NCBI GenBank assembly: GCA_963765265.1
Contig: CAVXVN010000005.1
Location: 434,001 to 498,000 of the forward strand
Reading direction: 5' to 3'
Source: Bacillus_BD sp963765265
GTDB taxonomy: Bacteria; Bacillota; Bacilli; Bacillales; Cytobacillaceae
DNA: 64,000 nucleotides
The first letter of the stretch is position 1. Each line of letters starts with the position of its first letter. The notes under the pieces were generated by a model. It did no database searches. It worked only from the letters and a program-made list of their open reading frames with translations, and was not told the origin of the DNA. The position numbers were made by a program, and so were the translations under genes. Positions 53,502 through 61,979 of the stretch are shown piece by piece.

Positions 53502-53523
53502 GGTCAAAAAAGTTTTATAAATA

Positions 53524-53539
53524 TGTGAAAAAGATCATA
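53524..53539. promoter_or_regulatory. Fnr-like site 2 in the ric-moeA intergenic region
   Basis: TGTGA-AAAAGA-TCATA: one mismatch to TGTGA-N6-TCACA. Centre-to-centre distance to site 1 is 38 bp. Confidence 0.6.
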
Positions 53540-53661
53540 ACAAGAATAACTTTATACTGTTATATTGGAGAATATATGAGAACATTTAGTAATAATTGAA
53601 TAGTAAATAATGAAATAGATGATGCTAAATTGGTAAAAAGTAGTATGTAGGAGCTGATCAA

Positions 53662-54928
53662 ATGCTAGAAATAAGAAAACCGATTCCAATTGAGGAAGCA
53701 GTAAATCGAATCATGAAGTTCGCCGAAAAAGGTAGTACGGAATTTGTATCGATTAATGAAAGTTATGGACGTTATTTATCTGAAGAATTAGTGGCAACCA
53801 ATCATGTTCCGCCATTTGATAAGTCTCCTTATGATGGATTTGCCGTACGATCTATTGATACGAAAAATGCTGCTTTAGATAATCCAGTTGAATTTGAAGT
53901 TATTGATCACATTGGAGCCGGTAAAGTGAGCACAAAGACATTGGGTCCTTTTCAAGCAGTTAGAATAATGACCGGTGCTCAAATGCCGGCTGGAAGTGAT
54001 GCCGTAGTAATGCTTGAATTAGCTAAGATAACGGATCGAGAAGACAAACAATATATGACGATTAAGCGGTCCTATAATAAAGGGGACAATGTATCCTTTT
54101 GCGGAGAAGATGCAAAGGAAGGAGAAGTTCTAGTCCCAAAAGGAACCTGCATTAACCCAGGTATCCAAGCCATGTCTGGCAACGTTTGGTTATGCACAAG
54201 TACCCGTTGCTAGAAAACCAATTGTTGGTTTATTCGCCACGGGAACTGAACTGCTTAATGTAGAAGATCCACTTGAACCTGGTAAGATTCGTAATAGCAA
54301 TTCTCATATGATTATGGCGCAGATAGAACGAGCTGGTGCTGAAGTGAAATATTTCGGAAATCTAGCTGACGAATTGGAAATAAGCTACGAAGCGATTTCT
54401 CATTCATTGAGTCAGGTTGATATGTTAATTACGACAGGTGGTGTATCTGTTGGTGATTTTGATCTATTACCTGAGATTTATGAGAAGCTAGGTGCAGAAG
54501 TATTATTCAATAAAGTAGCTATGAGACCTGGGAGTGTTACAACAGTAGCACAGAAAGAGGGTAAGATATTATTTGGCCTTTCAGGAAATCCATCTGCATG
54601 TTATGTTGGTTTTGAATTGTTTGCTCGGCCAATGATTAGAAGTATGCTTTTCTGCGAAAAAGAACATTTACGTAAGGAAAAGGCTCTTTTACAGACGGAT
54701 TTTCCAAAGGCCAATCCATTTACACGGTTTGTCAGAAGTGCCCTTTCGGTTTTGGACGGCCAACTTGTTGTAGAGCCTAGTGGGATGGATAAATCAAATA
54801 TTGTTATGAGCCTCTCTGGGGCTAACTCATTTATTGTTTTGCCAGGAGGAACAAGAGGGTATACAGCAGGAGAAAAAGTGGATGTATTATTGCTTGAAGA
54901 TACAATGGGGAGTAAGTGGCCTTGGTAA
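53662..54928 (+). pseudogene. moeA: Molybdopterin molybdotransferase MoeA, single frameshift
   Basis: Inserts molybdate into adenylylated molybdopterin. The first frame (53662-54213) has the N-terminal domains: PPFDKSPYDGFAVR, RIMTGAQMPAGSDAVV. An extra T at about 54174 (GCCATGTCTGGC) diverts it; the next frame reads LATFGYAQVPVARKP and continues through FATGTEL, TTGGVSVGDFD and GLSGNPSACY to 54928. Corrected length is about 421 residues, normal for MoeA. Everything else is conserved, so an error or very recent mutation is likely. It overlaps mobB. Confidence 0.9.
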
Positions 54929-55435
54929 GACCTTTTATTTTTCAAATGGTTGGTTACCACAATAGCGGGAAAACGACCTTTATGAATAAGCTTTTATCCC
55001 GTTTAAAAGGTGAAGGGATTAAAACCGTTACGATTAAACATCATGGACATGGAGGGAAACCAGCAGTTGTGGAAGAAACAGATTCTGCTCAGCATATTTC
55101 AGCTGGAGCAGTTGCGTCCCTAGTTGAAGGTGAGGGTAGACTGATACTTACAAAGTGAACAAATGAATTGGTCACTTGAGGAAAAATTACAACTGATGTC
55201 TATCATCAATCCGGATTTGATCTTAATAGAAGGACATAAGCATGCAGATTACCCCAAACTAGTATTTATTCGAAAGGAAGAAGATCTTCAGCTTCTTGAA
55301 GAATTAACCCATATCGAAATGGTATTGCTCCAGCAGCCCCTAGAAGTCCTTGAAAAGGTCACTTCCTTTCATCGTGATGATGCAGAAGCAGTACAATGGT
55401 TAATAAATTTTTTTCATAGAAAAATAGTGGAATGA
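54916..55435 (+). pseudogene. mobB: Molybdopterin-guanine dinucleotide biosynthesis protein MobB, single frameshift
   Basis: A GTP-binding adaptor in MGD cofactor synthesis. N-terminal Walker A GYHNSGKTTFMNKLL and TIKHHGHGG are in the first frame, which ends at 55158. An extra base near 55150 shifts it; the following frame reads QSEQMNWSLEEKLQLM and LILIEGHKHADYPKLV to 55435. Corrected length is about 172 residues. The start is GTG 54916 or TTG 54922, both after GGGGAG inside the end of moeA. No mobA is seen. Confidence 0.85.
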
Positions 55436-55436
55436 G

Positions 55437-55476
55437 AAAAGCGTAGGCGCCTGGAAAAGGTGCTTACGCTTTTTTC
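55437..55476. terminator. Terminator between mobB and convergent fnr
   Basis: AAAAGCGTAGGCGCC/GGTGCTTACGCTTTT stem with a T run; it works for both convergent genes. Confidence 0.85.
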
Positions 55477-56167
55477 ATTCTATATTACATATCTCTTTGG
55501 GGCAGTTTTCACAGTTAATTTCCATTTTTAAATAGTTTAGGTCATGGATTGTAATAATTCCCTTATCAACGGAAAGAACATGGTTTTTTCGTAAATCACT
55601 AAGCATACGGTTGACGACTTCTCTAGATGTTCCACAAAAATTGGCTAATTCTTGATTTGTCAGTGGTAAATCAATCAGTATTCCATTTGGAGTTTTTTGA
55701 CCATAACTATTTGTTAAACGGATAAGAGTCGAATATAAAGCACCTTTTTTTCCGTGTAAAACTAAATCACGAAACTTTGTTTGCGTTTTTCGGTTCTGGT
55801 TACTTTCCCATCTCATAAATTCAATTGCTAAACGAGAATCGATTTCAAGTCTGCGTTCTAATTCATCTTTATAAATGACGGCTACTTCACCGCTTTCGAT
55901 TACCTTTGCATTGAGTAGATATTTAGAAGTGGGACAGAACATGGACAATTCTCCAATTAATTCTCCTGTTGAACATAATCTCAAGGTAAGTTCACGACCA
56001 TCAGGGGTAATTTTACTGATTTTAATTTTTCCACTTTGTATAATAAAAACTTCATTTGCGGGTAAACCTTCCTGGTATAAAAAGGTCCCTTTACCTATCT
56101 TGCGAATATGATGGACGGATTGGAGAAACTGAGAAAGATCATTCGAGATTTCAACTAATGGTTGCAC
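55475..56167 (-). CDS. fnr: Fnr-type oxygen-sensing transcription regulator (Crp/Fnr family)
   Basis: 230 residues from GTG 56167, which is 8 nt after AAAGGTGG; a GTG at 56179 lies inside the RBS and is rejected. Cyclic-nucleotide-type beta barrel (GELIGELSMF), dimer helix with FRDLVLHGKKGALYSTL, and helix-turn-helix LTNQELANFCGTSREVVNRML. The C-terminus carries CENCPKEIC (C-X2-C-X4-C), the cluster spacing of B. subtilis Fnr. An Asp in the FRDLV segment is the probable fourth ligand. It likely controls the sites at 49986, 53486 and 53524. Confidence 0.92.
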   Translation of the reverse strand: MQPLVEISNDLSQFLQSVHHIRKIGKGTFLYQEGLPANEVFIIQSGKIKISKITPDGRELTLRLCSTGELIGELSMFCPTSKYLLNAKVIESGEVAVIYKDELERRLEIDSRLAIEFMRWESNQNRKTQTKFRDLVLHGKKGALYSTLIRLTNSYGQKTPNGILIDLPLTNQELANFCGTSREVVNRMLSDLRKNHVLSVDKGIITIHDLNYLKMEINCENCPKEICNIE

Positions 56168-56393
56168 ATAAATAACCACCTTTATTAATCAAGTCAGTAA
56201 GGATAACAAACGATTTACTATACAAGATTTACATGAAAAATTGTCATAATCCCCTATTCATTCATTGATTTTGTAATCGTTATTATCCCTAATACATAGA
56301 CGAATCAATTATATTAATTAAATACTATCATTATATTGATAAGCTAGTAAGCTTATATAGAGAAAAAATTATAAGTTATTAAAAATAAATGTA

Positions 56394-56422
56394 TTGCTTT
56401 TATAAAGTGAATTCTCTATAAT
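56394..56422 (+). promoter_or_regulatory. Sigma-A promoter of the arginine operon
   Basis: TTGCTT (56394-56399), 17-nt spacer, TATAAT (56417-56422), 74 bp before argC. The spacer holds AGTGAATTCTC and the leader has TTATTCAAAT, half-matches to an ARG box; regulation by ArgR/AhrC is plausible but not proven. The remaining bases of the 56168-56496 gap are AT-rich with no other signal seen. Confidence 0.7.
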
Positions 56423-56496
56423 AATAAACAACATTTCTTAATATTTATAAAAAAAAACGTTTAAATATACATTTATTCAAATGGAGGTTGAAGTAG

Positions 56497-57531
56497 ATGA
56501 AGGTTGCAATAATAGGTACAACAGGGTACGGTGGTGTAGAATTACTACGAATATTGCATACACACCCAGAATTTCATATCCAGTCCATCCACTCGACCAA
56601 AGGTGAAGATCCTATATGGAAAGAGTATCCCCACTTATTTTCAATTAATAATCAGGTACTTGAGAAGATTCAGCCAGAGGAAATAGCAGAAAAGGCTGAT
56701 CTCGTATTTTTGGCCACTCCTTCAGGTGTTTCAGCACAACTAGCTCCCCAATTTGCCGAAATGGACATAAAAGTCATTGATTTATCAGGAGACTTACGAT
56801 TAAAGAATCCTGCTGAGTATACCGAGTGGTATAAACATGAAGCGGCACCACAATATGCAATTGATAAGGCGGTATATGGATTAACGGAATGGAATCGTGA
56901 ACAAGTCACCCAAGCAGACTGGATTTCAAATCCTGGCTGCTACTCGACTGCTTCCTTACTTGGATTGGCACCGGTGGTGAAAGAAAATCTGATTCATCCC
57001 ACATCGATCATTATTGATGCAAAATCCGGAACGTCGGGTGCTGGGAGAAAGCCAACCAGAGTAAATATGCATGCTGAAATGAGCGAAAATTTTAAAATTT
57101 ACAAGGTGAATGAGCATCAACATATTCCAGAAATCGAGCAGCAACTTAAAATATGGAATAAAGCAATAAAGCCAGTGACATTTTCAACCCATTTATTGCC
57201 TATAGCAAGAGGAATCATGGCAACTATTTATGTGCAACTTAAAGAAGAAAAAAGTTTGACTGAGCTTTATGACCTCTACAATGAACATTATCATAACGCA
57301 CCATTCGTGCGGATCAGACCAGCTGGTACTTATCCGTCGGTTAAAGAAGTATGTGGATCTAATTATTGTGATATTGGTCTACATCTAGATAAACGTACAG
57401 GCAGATTAACCATTGTATCTGTCATAGACAATTTAATGAAGGGCGCTGCAGGTCAAGCGGTCCAAAACGCAAACTTAATGAATGGCCTTGATGAAAAGAC
57501 AGGGCTTGAATTTATCCCGATGTACCCATAA
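56497..57531 (+). CDS. argC: N-acetyl-gamma-glutamyl-phosphate reductase
   Basis: Third step of arginine synthesis, NADPH-dependent. 344 residues: Rossmann IGTTGYGGVELLRIL, catalytic Cys in NPGCYSTASLLGLAP (near residue 148), SGAGRKP, and HQHIPEIEQ. TGGAGGTTG precedes the ATG. It is the first gene of argCJBD-carAB, the order known from B. subtilis. Confidence 0.96.
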   Translation: MKVAIIGTTGYGGVELLRILHTHPEFHIQSIHSTKGEDPIWKEYPHLFSINNQVLEKIQPEEIAEKADLVFLATPSGVSAQLAPQFAEMDIKVIDLSGDLRLKNPAEYTEWYKHEAAPQYAIDKAVYGLTEWNREQVTQADWISNPGCYSTASLLGLAPVVKENLIHPTSIIIDAKSGTSGAGRKPTRVNMHAEMSENFKIYKVNEHQHIPEIEQQLKIWNKAIKPVTFSTHLLPIARGIMATIYVQLKEEKSLTELYDLYNEHYHNAPFVRIRPAGTYPSVKEVCGSNYCDIGLHLDKRTGRLTIVSVIDNLMKGAAGQAVQNANLMNGLDEKTGLEFIPMYP

Positions 57532-57650
57532 AAAAAGGCAGAAGGAACCTGGAACTGGCTCATAAAAGTCAGCCTTAACTAATATTTATTTCTCGATAAT
57601 AGTCGCAATAGGTGTGGCGATGCAAGGCTGAATATAAGGAGGCATCACTA

Positions 57651-58883
57651 GTGCAAGCAGTATCTTATAAAAATGTTGTAAAAGAAATCAAGAATGGAAA
57701 CATATTAAGTCCAAAGGGTTTTTTGGCCACTGGAGTTGAAGCTGGGATTAAAGCTTCGAAAAAAGACGTCGCCTTAATTATGAGCGAGATTCCTGCTAGT
57801 TGTGCAGCTGTTTATACAACGAACCAGTTTCAGGCAGCACCTTTAAAAGTAAGTCAGGAGAGTATTTCTAAGGAAGGGTACATTCAAGCTGTTATTGTTA
57901 ATAGTGGTTGTGCAAATGCATGTACCGGTCAAAAGGGGCTTCAGGATGCATACGAAACAAGAAAGCTTGTTGCAGACAAATTTCATCTTGCTGAACATTT
58001 AGTTGCAGTTGCCTCAACAGGTGTGATTGGTGTTCATCTTCCAATGGAAAAAATGGTAAATGGGATTGAACAATTAAATCCCGGAAATGATGTTTCAGAT
58101 GCCATCAATTTTCAAACGGCAATCTTAACGACTGACACAATTATGAAGACTTGTTGTTTTTCAGCTGAAATAAATGGGAAAACCGTTACAATGGGTGGAG
58201 CAGCTAAGGGATCTGGAATGATTCATCCGAATATGGCCACCATGCTCGGCTTTATTACAACAGATGTAAATATTGGACATGAGGAACTTCAAGCAGCTTT
58301 AAAAGAAGTAACAGAAAAATCATTTAATCAAATTACAGTTGATGGAGATACTTCGACAAATGATACGGTCACCGTATTAGCAAATGGAAAAGCGGGCAAT
58401 GAATCATTAAACCCGAATCATCCAGATTGGCCAGTGTTCATGCAAATGTTAACAATGACAAGTGAAAGTCTTGCCAAGCAAATTGCAAAGGATGGAGAAG
58501 GAGCTACTAAACTTGTTGAAGTCGAAGTAAAAGGGGCTAAAAATCACCTAGATGCTAGAATGATTGCGAAGCAGATTGTTGGTTCTAATCTAGTGAAAAC
58601 GGCTGTACATGGGGCTGATGCCAATTGGGGAAGAATTATTAGTGCAATCGGACAAACAACAGCGTCAATCAATCCTGAAAATGTCGATATTTCGATTGGA
58701 ACGATTGAAATGTTGAAAAATAGTGAACCAGTTGCCTTTTCAGAAGAAATGGCTCTTCAATATTTACAAGAGGATTTTATTCAAATATTTGTGGATTTGC
58801 ATAATGGGGATGCAGTCGGAAAAGCATGGGGATGTGACTTATCCTATGACTATATTAAAATTAATGCAAGCTATCGTTCATAG
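57651..58883 (+). CDS. argJ: Bifunctional ornithine acetyltransferase/N-acetylglutamate synthase
   Basis: Recycles the acetyl group between acetylornithine and glutamate. 410 residues. AAGGAGG (57636-57642) sets GTG 57651 as start; the frame upstream is not needed. The self-cleavage site is the Thr in NMATMLGF, and KGSGMIHP precedes it. HGADANWGRI and the C-terminal Asn-Ala-Ser-Tyr fit the family. The gap of 119 bp after argC is the widest in the operon. Confidence 0.96.
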   Translation: MQAVSYKNVVKEIKNGNILSPKGFLATGVEAGIKASKKDVALIMSEIPASCAAVYTTNQFQAAPLKVSQESISKEGYIQAVIVNSGCANACTGQKGLQDAYETRKLVADKFHLAEHLVAVASTGVIGVHLPMEKMVNGIEQLNPGNDVSDAINFQTAILTTDTIMKTCCFSAEINGKTVTMGGAAKGSGMIHPNMATMLGFITTDVNIGHEELQAALKEVTEKSFNQITVDGDTSTNDTVTVLANGKAGNESLNPNHPDWPVFMQMLTMTSESLAKQIAKDGEGATKLVEVEVKGAKNHLDARMIAKQIVGSNLVKTAVHGADANWGRIISAIGQTTASINPENVDISIGTIEMLKNSEPVAFSEEMALQYLQEDFIQIFVDLHNGDAVGKAWGCDLSYDYIKINASYRS

Positions 58884-58895
58884 GAGAGATGAAAG

Positions 58896-59672
58896 ATGAA
58901 AAAGATTGTTATTAAATGTGGAGGCAGTATTATTGATGAACTAACTCCAGATTTTTTTGCATCGTTAAGGCAGCTGCAGCAACATGGGTATCAATTGATT
59001 TTTGTCCATGGTGGAGGTCCTGATATTAATAAAATGCTATCGATGTATGAGGTGCAACCTGAATTTCATAATGGTCTTCGTAAAACAACAAAGGAGACGC
59101 TTGAAATTGCAGAACTTGTGCTTTCAGGACAAACGAATCGAAAACTTGTACAGAAATTATCTGAATTCGGATTTCAGGCAATCGGATTAAACGGCAGTGA
59201 TGGAGGTATTTTGCAGGCTGATTTCATTGATCAAGAATTGTTAGGATTTGTCGGAGAAATCACGGATGTGAAGGATCAGCTGATTACTCTCTTCATAAAA
59301 GAAGGATATATTCCAGTTATTACGCCAATTGCCGTTAATCAGAATGGACAAAAATTGAATATTAATGCGGATTATGCAGCTGCTGCGGTTGCCAATGCAA
59401 TAGGTGCAGAACAATGTATCTTTGTAACGGATGTAGCAGGAATTATGGTTGATGGACATGTGGTTGACCAACTTGAGAAAAAGGAAGTTGAACAATATAT
59501 TGAGGATGAAACGATCTATGGAGGAATGATTCCAAAAGTAACCTCTTGTCTTTCAGCGCTTGATAAAGGTCTTTCTAGTGTAATGATTGTGTCAGGAAAA
59601 ACCCCTTTCTATAATGGTGAGGAATGGAAGGGTACAAAAATTATTGGAAAAGAGTGTAGTGATTATGAGTAA
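58896..59672 (+). CDS. argB: Acetylglutamate kinase
   Basis: Phosphorylates N-acetylglutamate. 258 residues of the amino-acid kinase fold: IKCGGSI, VHGGGPDINKM, GLNGSDGG, NINADYAAAAVANAIGA and YGGMIPKV. GGAGAGATGAAAG precedes the ATG. Its end overlaps argD by 8 bp. It lacks the N-terminal helix seen in arginine-inhibited forms, so feedback may act elsewhere (inference). Confidence 0.95.
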   Translation: MKKIVIKCGGSIIDELTPDFFASLRQLQQHGYQLIFVHGGGPDINKMLSMYEVQPEFHNGLRKTTKETLEIAELVLSGQTNRKLVQKLSEFGFQAIGLNGSDGGILQADFIDQELLGFVGEITDVKDQLITLFIKEGYIPVITPIAVNQNGQKLNINADYAAAAVANAIGAEQCIFVTDVAGIMVDGHVVDQLEKKEVEQYIEDETIYGGMIPKVTSCLSALDKGLSSVMIVSGKTPFYNGEEWKGTKIIGKECSDYE

Positions 59673-60822
59673 TTTGTTTCCAACCTATAGCAGATGGGAA
59701 GTTGAGCCAGATTGGGCAGAAGGAAGCTATCTTTATGGAAAAGATGGAAAAAAATATTTGGATTTTACTTCTGGAATTGGAGTTTCTAATCTAGGACATC
59801 GCCCAAAAGTGGTGGAAGAAGCCATTGAACAACAATTAAAGAAATTTTGGCATGTGTCTAATTTATTTCCGGTTGAGAGTCAAGAAATAGCAGCTGGAAA
59901 ATTAGCAAAAGCCGCCAATATGGATCTTGTCTTTTTCTCTAATAGCGGGGCAGAGGCCAATGAAGCAGCCATCAAGATGGCAAGAAAAGCAACAGGAAGA
60001 ACAAAAATTATTACTTTTTATCAATCTTTTCACGGACGTACATTTGCAACGATGTCTGCAACCGGACAGGATAAAATAAAGCAAGGGTATGGTCCTATGC
60101 TTGAAACCTTTGTATACGTACCATATAACGATCTTGAGGCATTAAAAGAGGCAATAAGTGAGGAAGTAGCAGCAGTTATGTTAGAGGTTGTTCAAGGAGA
60201 AGGTGGAATACACCCTGGGAGCGAGGAATTTCTAAAAGGGGTAGAAGAAGTTTGTAAACAATTCGGATCTCTTTTTATTGTAGATGAAATTCAAACTGGG
60301 ATTGGACGTACTGGAAAACCTTTTGCTTTCCAACATTACGGATTACAACCAGATATTGTTTCTGTCGCTAAAGGATTGGGAAATGGATTACCGATCGGTG
60401 CCATTATAGGTAAAGCCCATTTAAAAGATGTATTTGGACCAGGGAGCCATGGTACAACATTTGGTGGAAACCCAATTGCCATTGCGGCAGCTATTGCGAC
60501 AATGGATACGATTTTTGATATTAGCTTTCTAAATGATCTGAATGAAAAGGCAGACTTTTTTAAGAAAATTTTAGAAGAAAATCTCTTAGAAATACCGATT
60601 GTAAAAGAAATTAGAGGACTTGGATTCATGATAGGTATTGAAGTGAATATACCAGTACCTGCTATTCTGGCAAGTATGAGATCAAATGGTTTTATTGCAC
60701 TTTCAGCAGGTGAAAATGTCATTCGGTTATTGCCACCATTAACCGCAAGCAAAGAAGAATTGCAAATGGCACTGGACATTATTACTACTGTATTAAAGAA
60801 AAATATGGAAACTGCTGTATAG
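59665..60822 (+). CDS. argD: Acetylornithine aminotransferase
   Basis: PLP-dependent transfer giving N-acetylornithine. 385 residues: FTSGIGVSNLGH, FSNSGAEANEAAIK, FHGRTFA, VDEIQTGIGRTG and the PLP Lys in VSVAKGLGNGLPIGA. The ATG at 59665 overlaps the argB stop; a longer frame upstream is rejected. Normal family length. Confidence 0.95.
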   Translation: MSNLFPTYSRWEVEPDWAEGSYLYGKDGKKYLDFTSGIGVSNLGHRPKVVEEAIEQQLKKFWHVSNLFPVESQEIAAGKLAKAANMDLVFFSNSGAEANEAAIKMARKATGRTKIITFYQSFHGRTFATMSATGQDKIKQGYGPMLETFVYVPYNDLEALKEAISEEVAAVMLEVVQGEGGIHPGSEEFLKGVEEVCKQFGSLFIVDEIQTGIGRTGKPFAFQHYGLQPDIVSVAKGLGNGLPIGAIIGKAHLKDVFGPGSHGTTFGGNPIAIAAAIATMDTIFDISFLNDLNEKADFFKKILEENLLEIPIVKEIRGLGFMIGIEVNIPVPAILASMRSNGFIALSAGENVIRLLPPLTASKEELQMALDIITTVLKKNMETAV

Positions 60823-60839
60823 TTGAAAAAATTTTTAGT

Positions 60840-60868
60840 TTTATGTATAAATATAAATATGTTATAAT
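60840..60868 (+). promoter_or_regulatory. Possible internal promoter before carA
   Basis: TATAAT at 60863-60868 with TTTATG 17 nt upstream, in the 75-bp gap between argD and carA. The -35 is poor. Confidence 0.3.
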
Positions 60869-60897
60869 AAATATACAATACCAAAGGGGGGTGCGAG

Positions 60898-61979
60898 ATG
60901 AACGGTTATTTACATTTAAACAAGGATGAACGTTTTCAAGGTCAATGGCTTACAAATGCACCAACTGAAGACATTAAAGGGGAAATTGTCTTTTTTACTG
61001 GGATGACTGGATATCAAGAAGTATTAACAGATCCATCCTATAAAGATCAAATTATTGTATTTACGTATCCATTAATAGGAAACTATGGAATAAATGAAAT
61101 GAATTTCGAAAGTAAGAAACCTCATGTGGCTGGTGTGATTGTTTATGAAGCAAAACAAACTGCTTATCACTATGAAGCGAAATATACATTGGTAGACTAT
61201 TTAGAAAAGTGGGGAATACCCATGCTGGGTCTATTGACACAAGAGCAGTGGTGAAAAAAATTCGCAGTGAAGGTACAATGCCTGTCGTCTTGTCTAATTC
61301 CACTTTTACGAATGATGATTCTTTCCAATTATTGGATGATCTAAAAGTGAGTAAGGTAACAACCTTTAGTCCTGAACAATATGGGGATGGAGATCAACAT
61401 ATCGTTCTTATAGACTATGGGTCTAAAAAATCCATCATAAACAGTTTGGTAAAAAGAAATTGTAAAGTTACGGTTGTTCCATATCAAACATCGTTTGAGG
61501 ATATAGAGTTGTTAAAACCAGACGGTATTTTGCTTTCGAATGGACCAGGGGATCCGAAAGAATTAACAGGAATATTACCTACTATAAAAAAATTAATCAA
61601 TCAATATCCGACGTTGGGGATTTGTCTTGGACATCAATTGGCAGGACTGGCACTTGGTGCAAATACGGAGAAATTAGCTTTTGGCCATCGAGGTGCGAAT
61701 CATCCTGTGATGGATTTAGAGTCTAAAAGAGTATTTATGTCTTCGCAAAATCATAGCTACGTAGTGGATGAAAACAGCTTAAATGGAACTGGACTTAAAA
61801 TACGATTTTTGAATCTTCATGATCAATCGATCGAAGGATTCGTCCATGATGTTTATCCATTACAAACAGTTCAATTTCACCCAGAAGCACATCCTGGACC
61901 AGCTGAAAGCGAATACATGTTTGATGAATTTATTGAAATAGTAAAAGCAAACAATGGGAGAGTATTTGCATATGCCTAA
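60898..61979 (+). pseudogene. carA: Carbamoyl-phosphate synthase small chain, single frameshift
   Basis: Glutaminase subunit delivering ammonia for carbamoyl phosphate. The first frame (MNGYLHLNKDERFQGQWL to LEKWGIPMLG) and the second frame (SIDTRAVVKKIRSEGTMP onward) join if one G is restored in CTGGGTC near 61228. The amidotransferase triad is intact: Cys in GICLGHQL, His and Glu in QFHPEAHPGP. Corrected length is about 360 residues. RBS GGGGGGTG precedes the ATG. Arginine-operon context makes it the arginine-linked enzyme. Confidence 0.92.

Noticed and set aside
56423..56496. Full ARG box (ArgR/AhrC operator) before argC
   Set aside because: Half-sites resembling TGAATT and TTATTCAAAT are present but no complete palindromic box was found; left as a possibility in the promoter entry.
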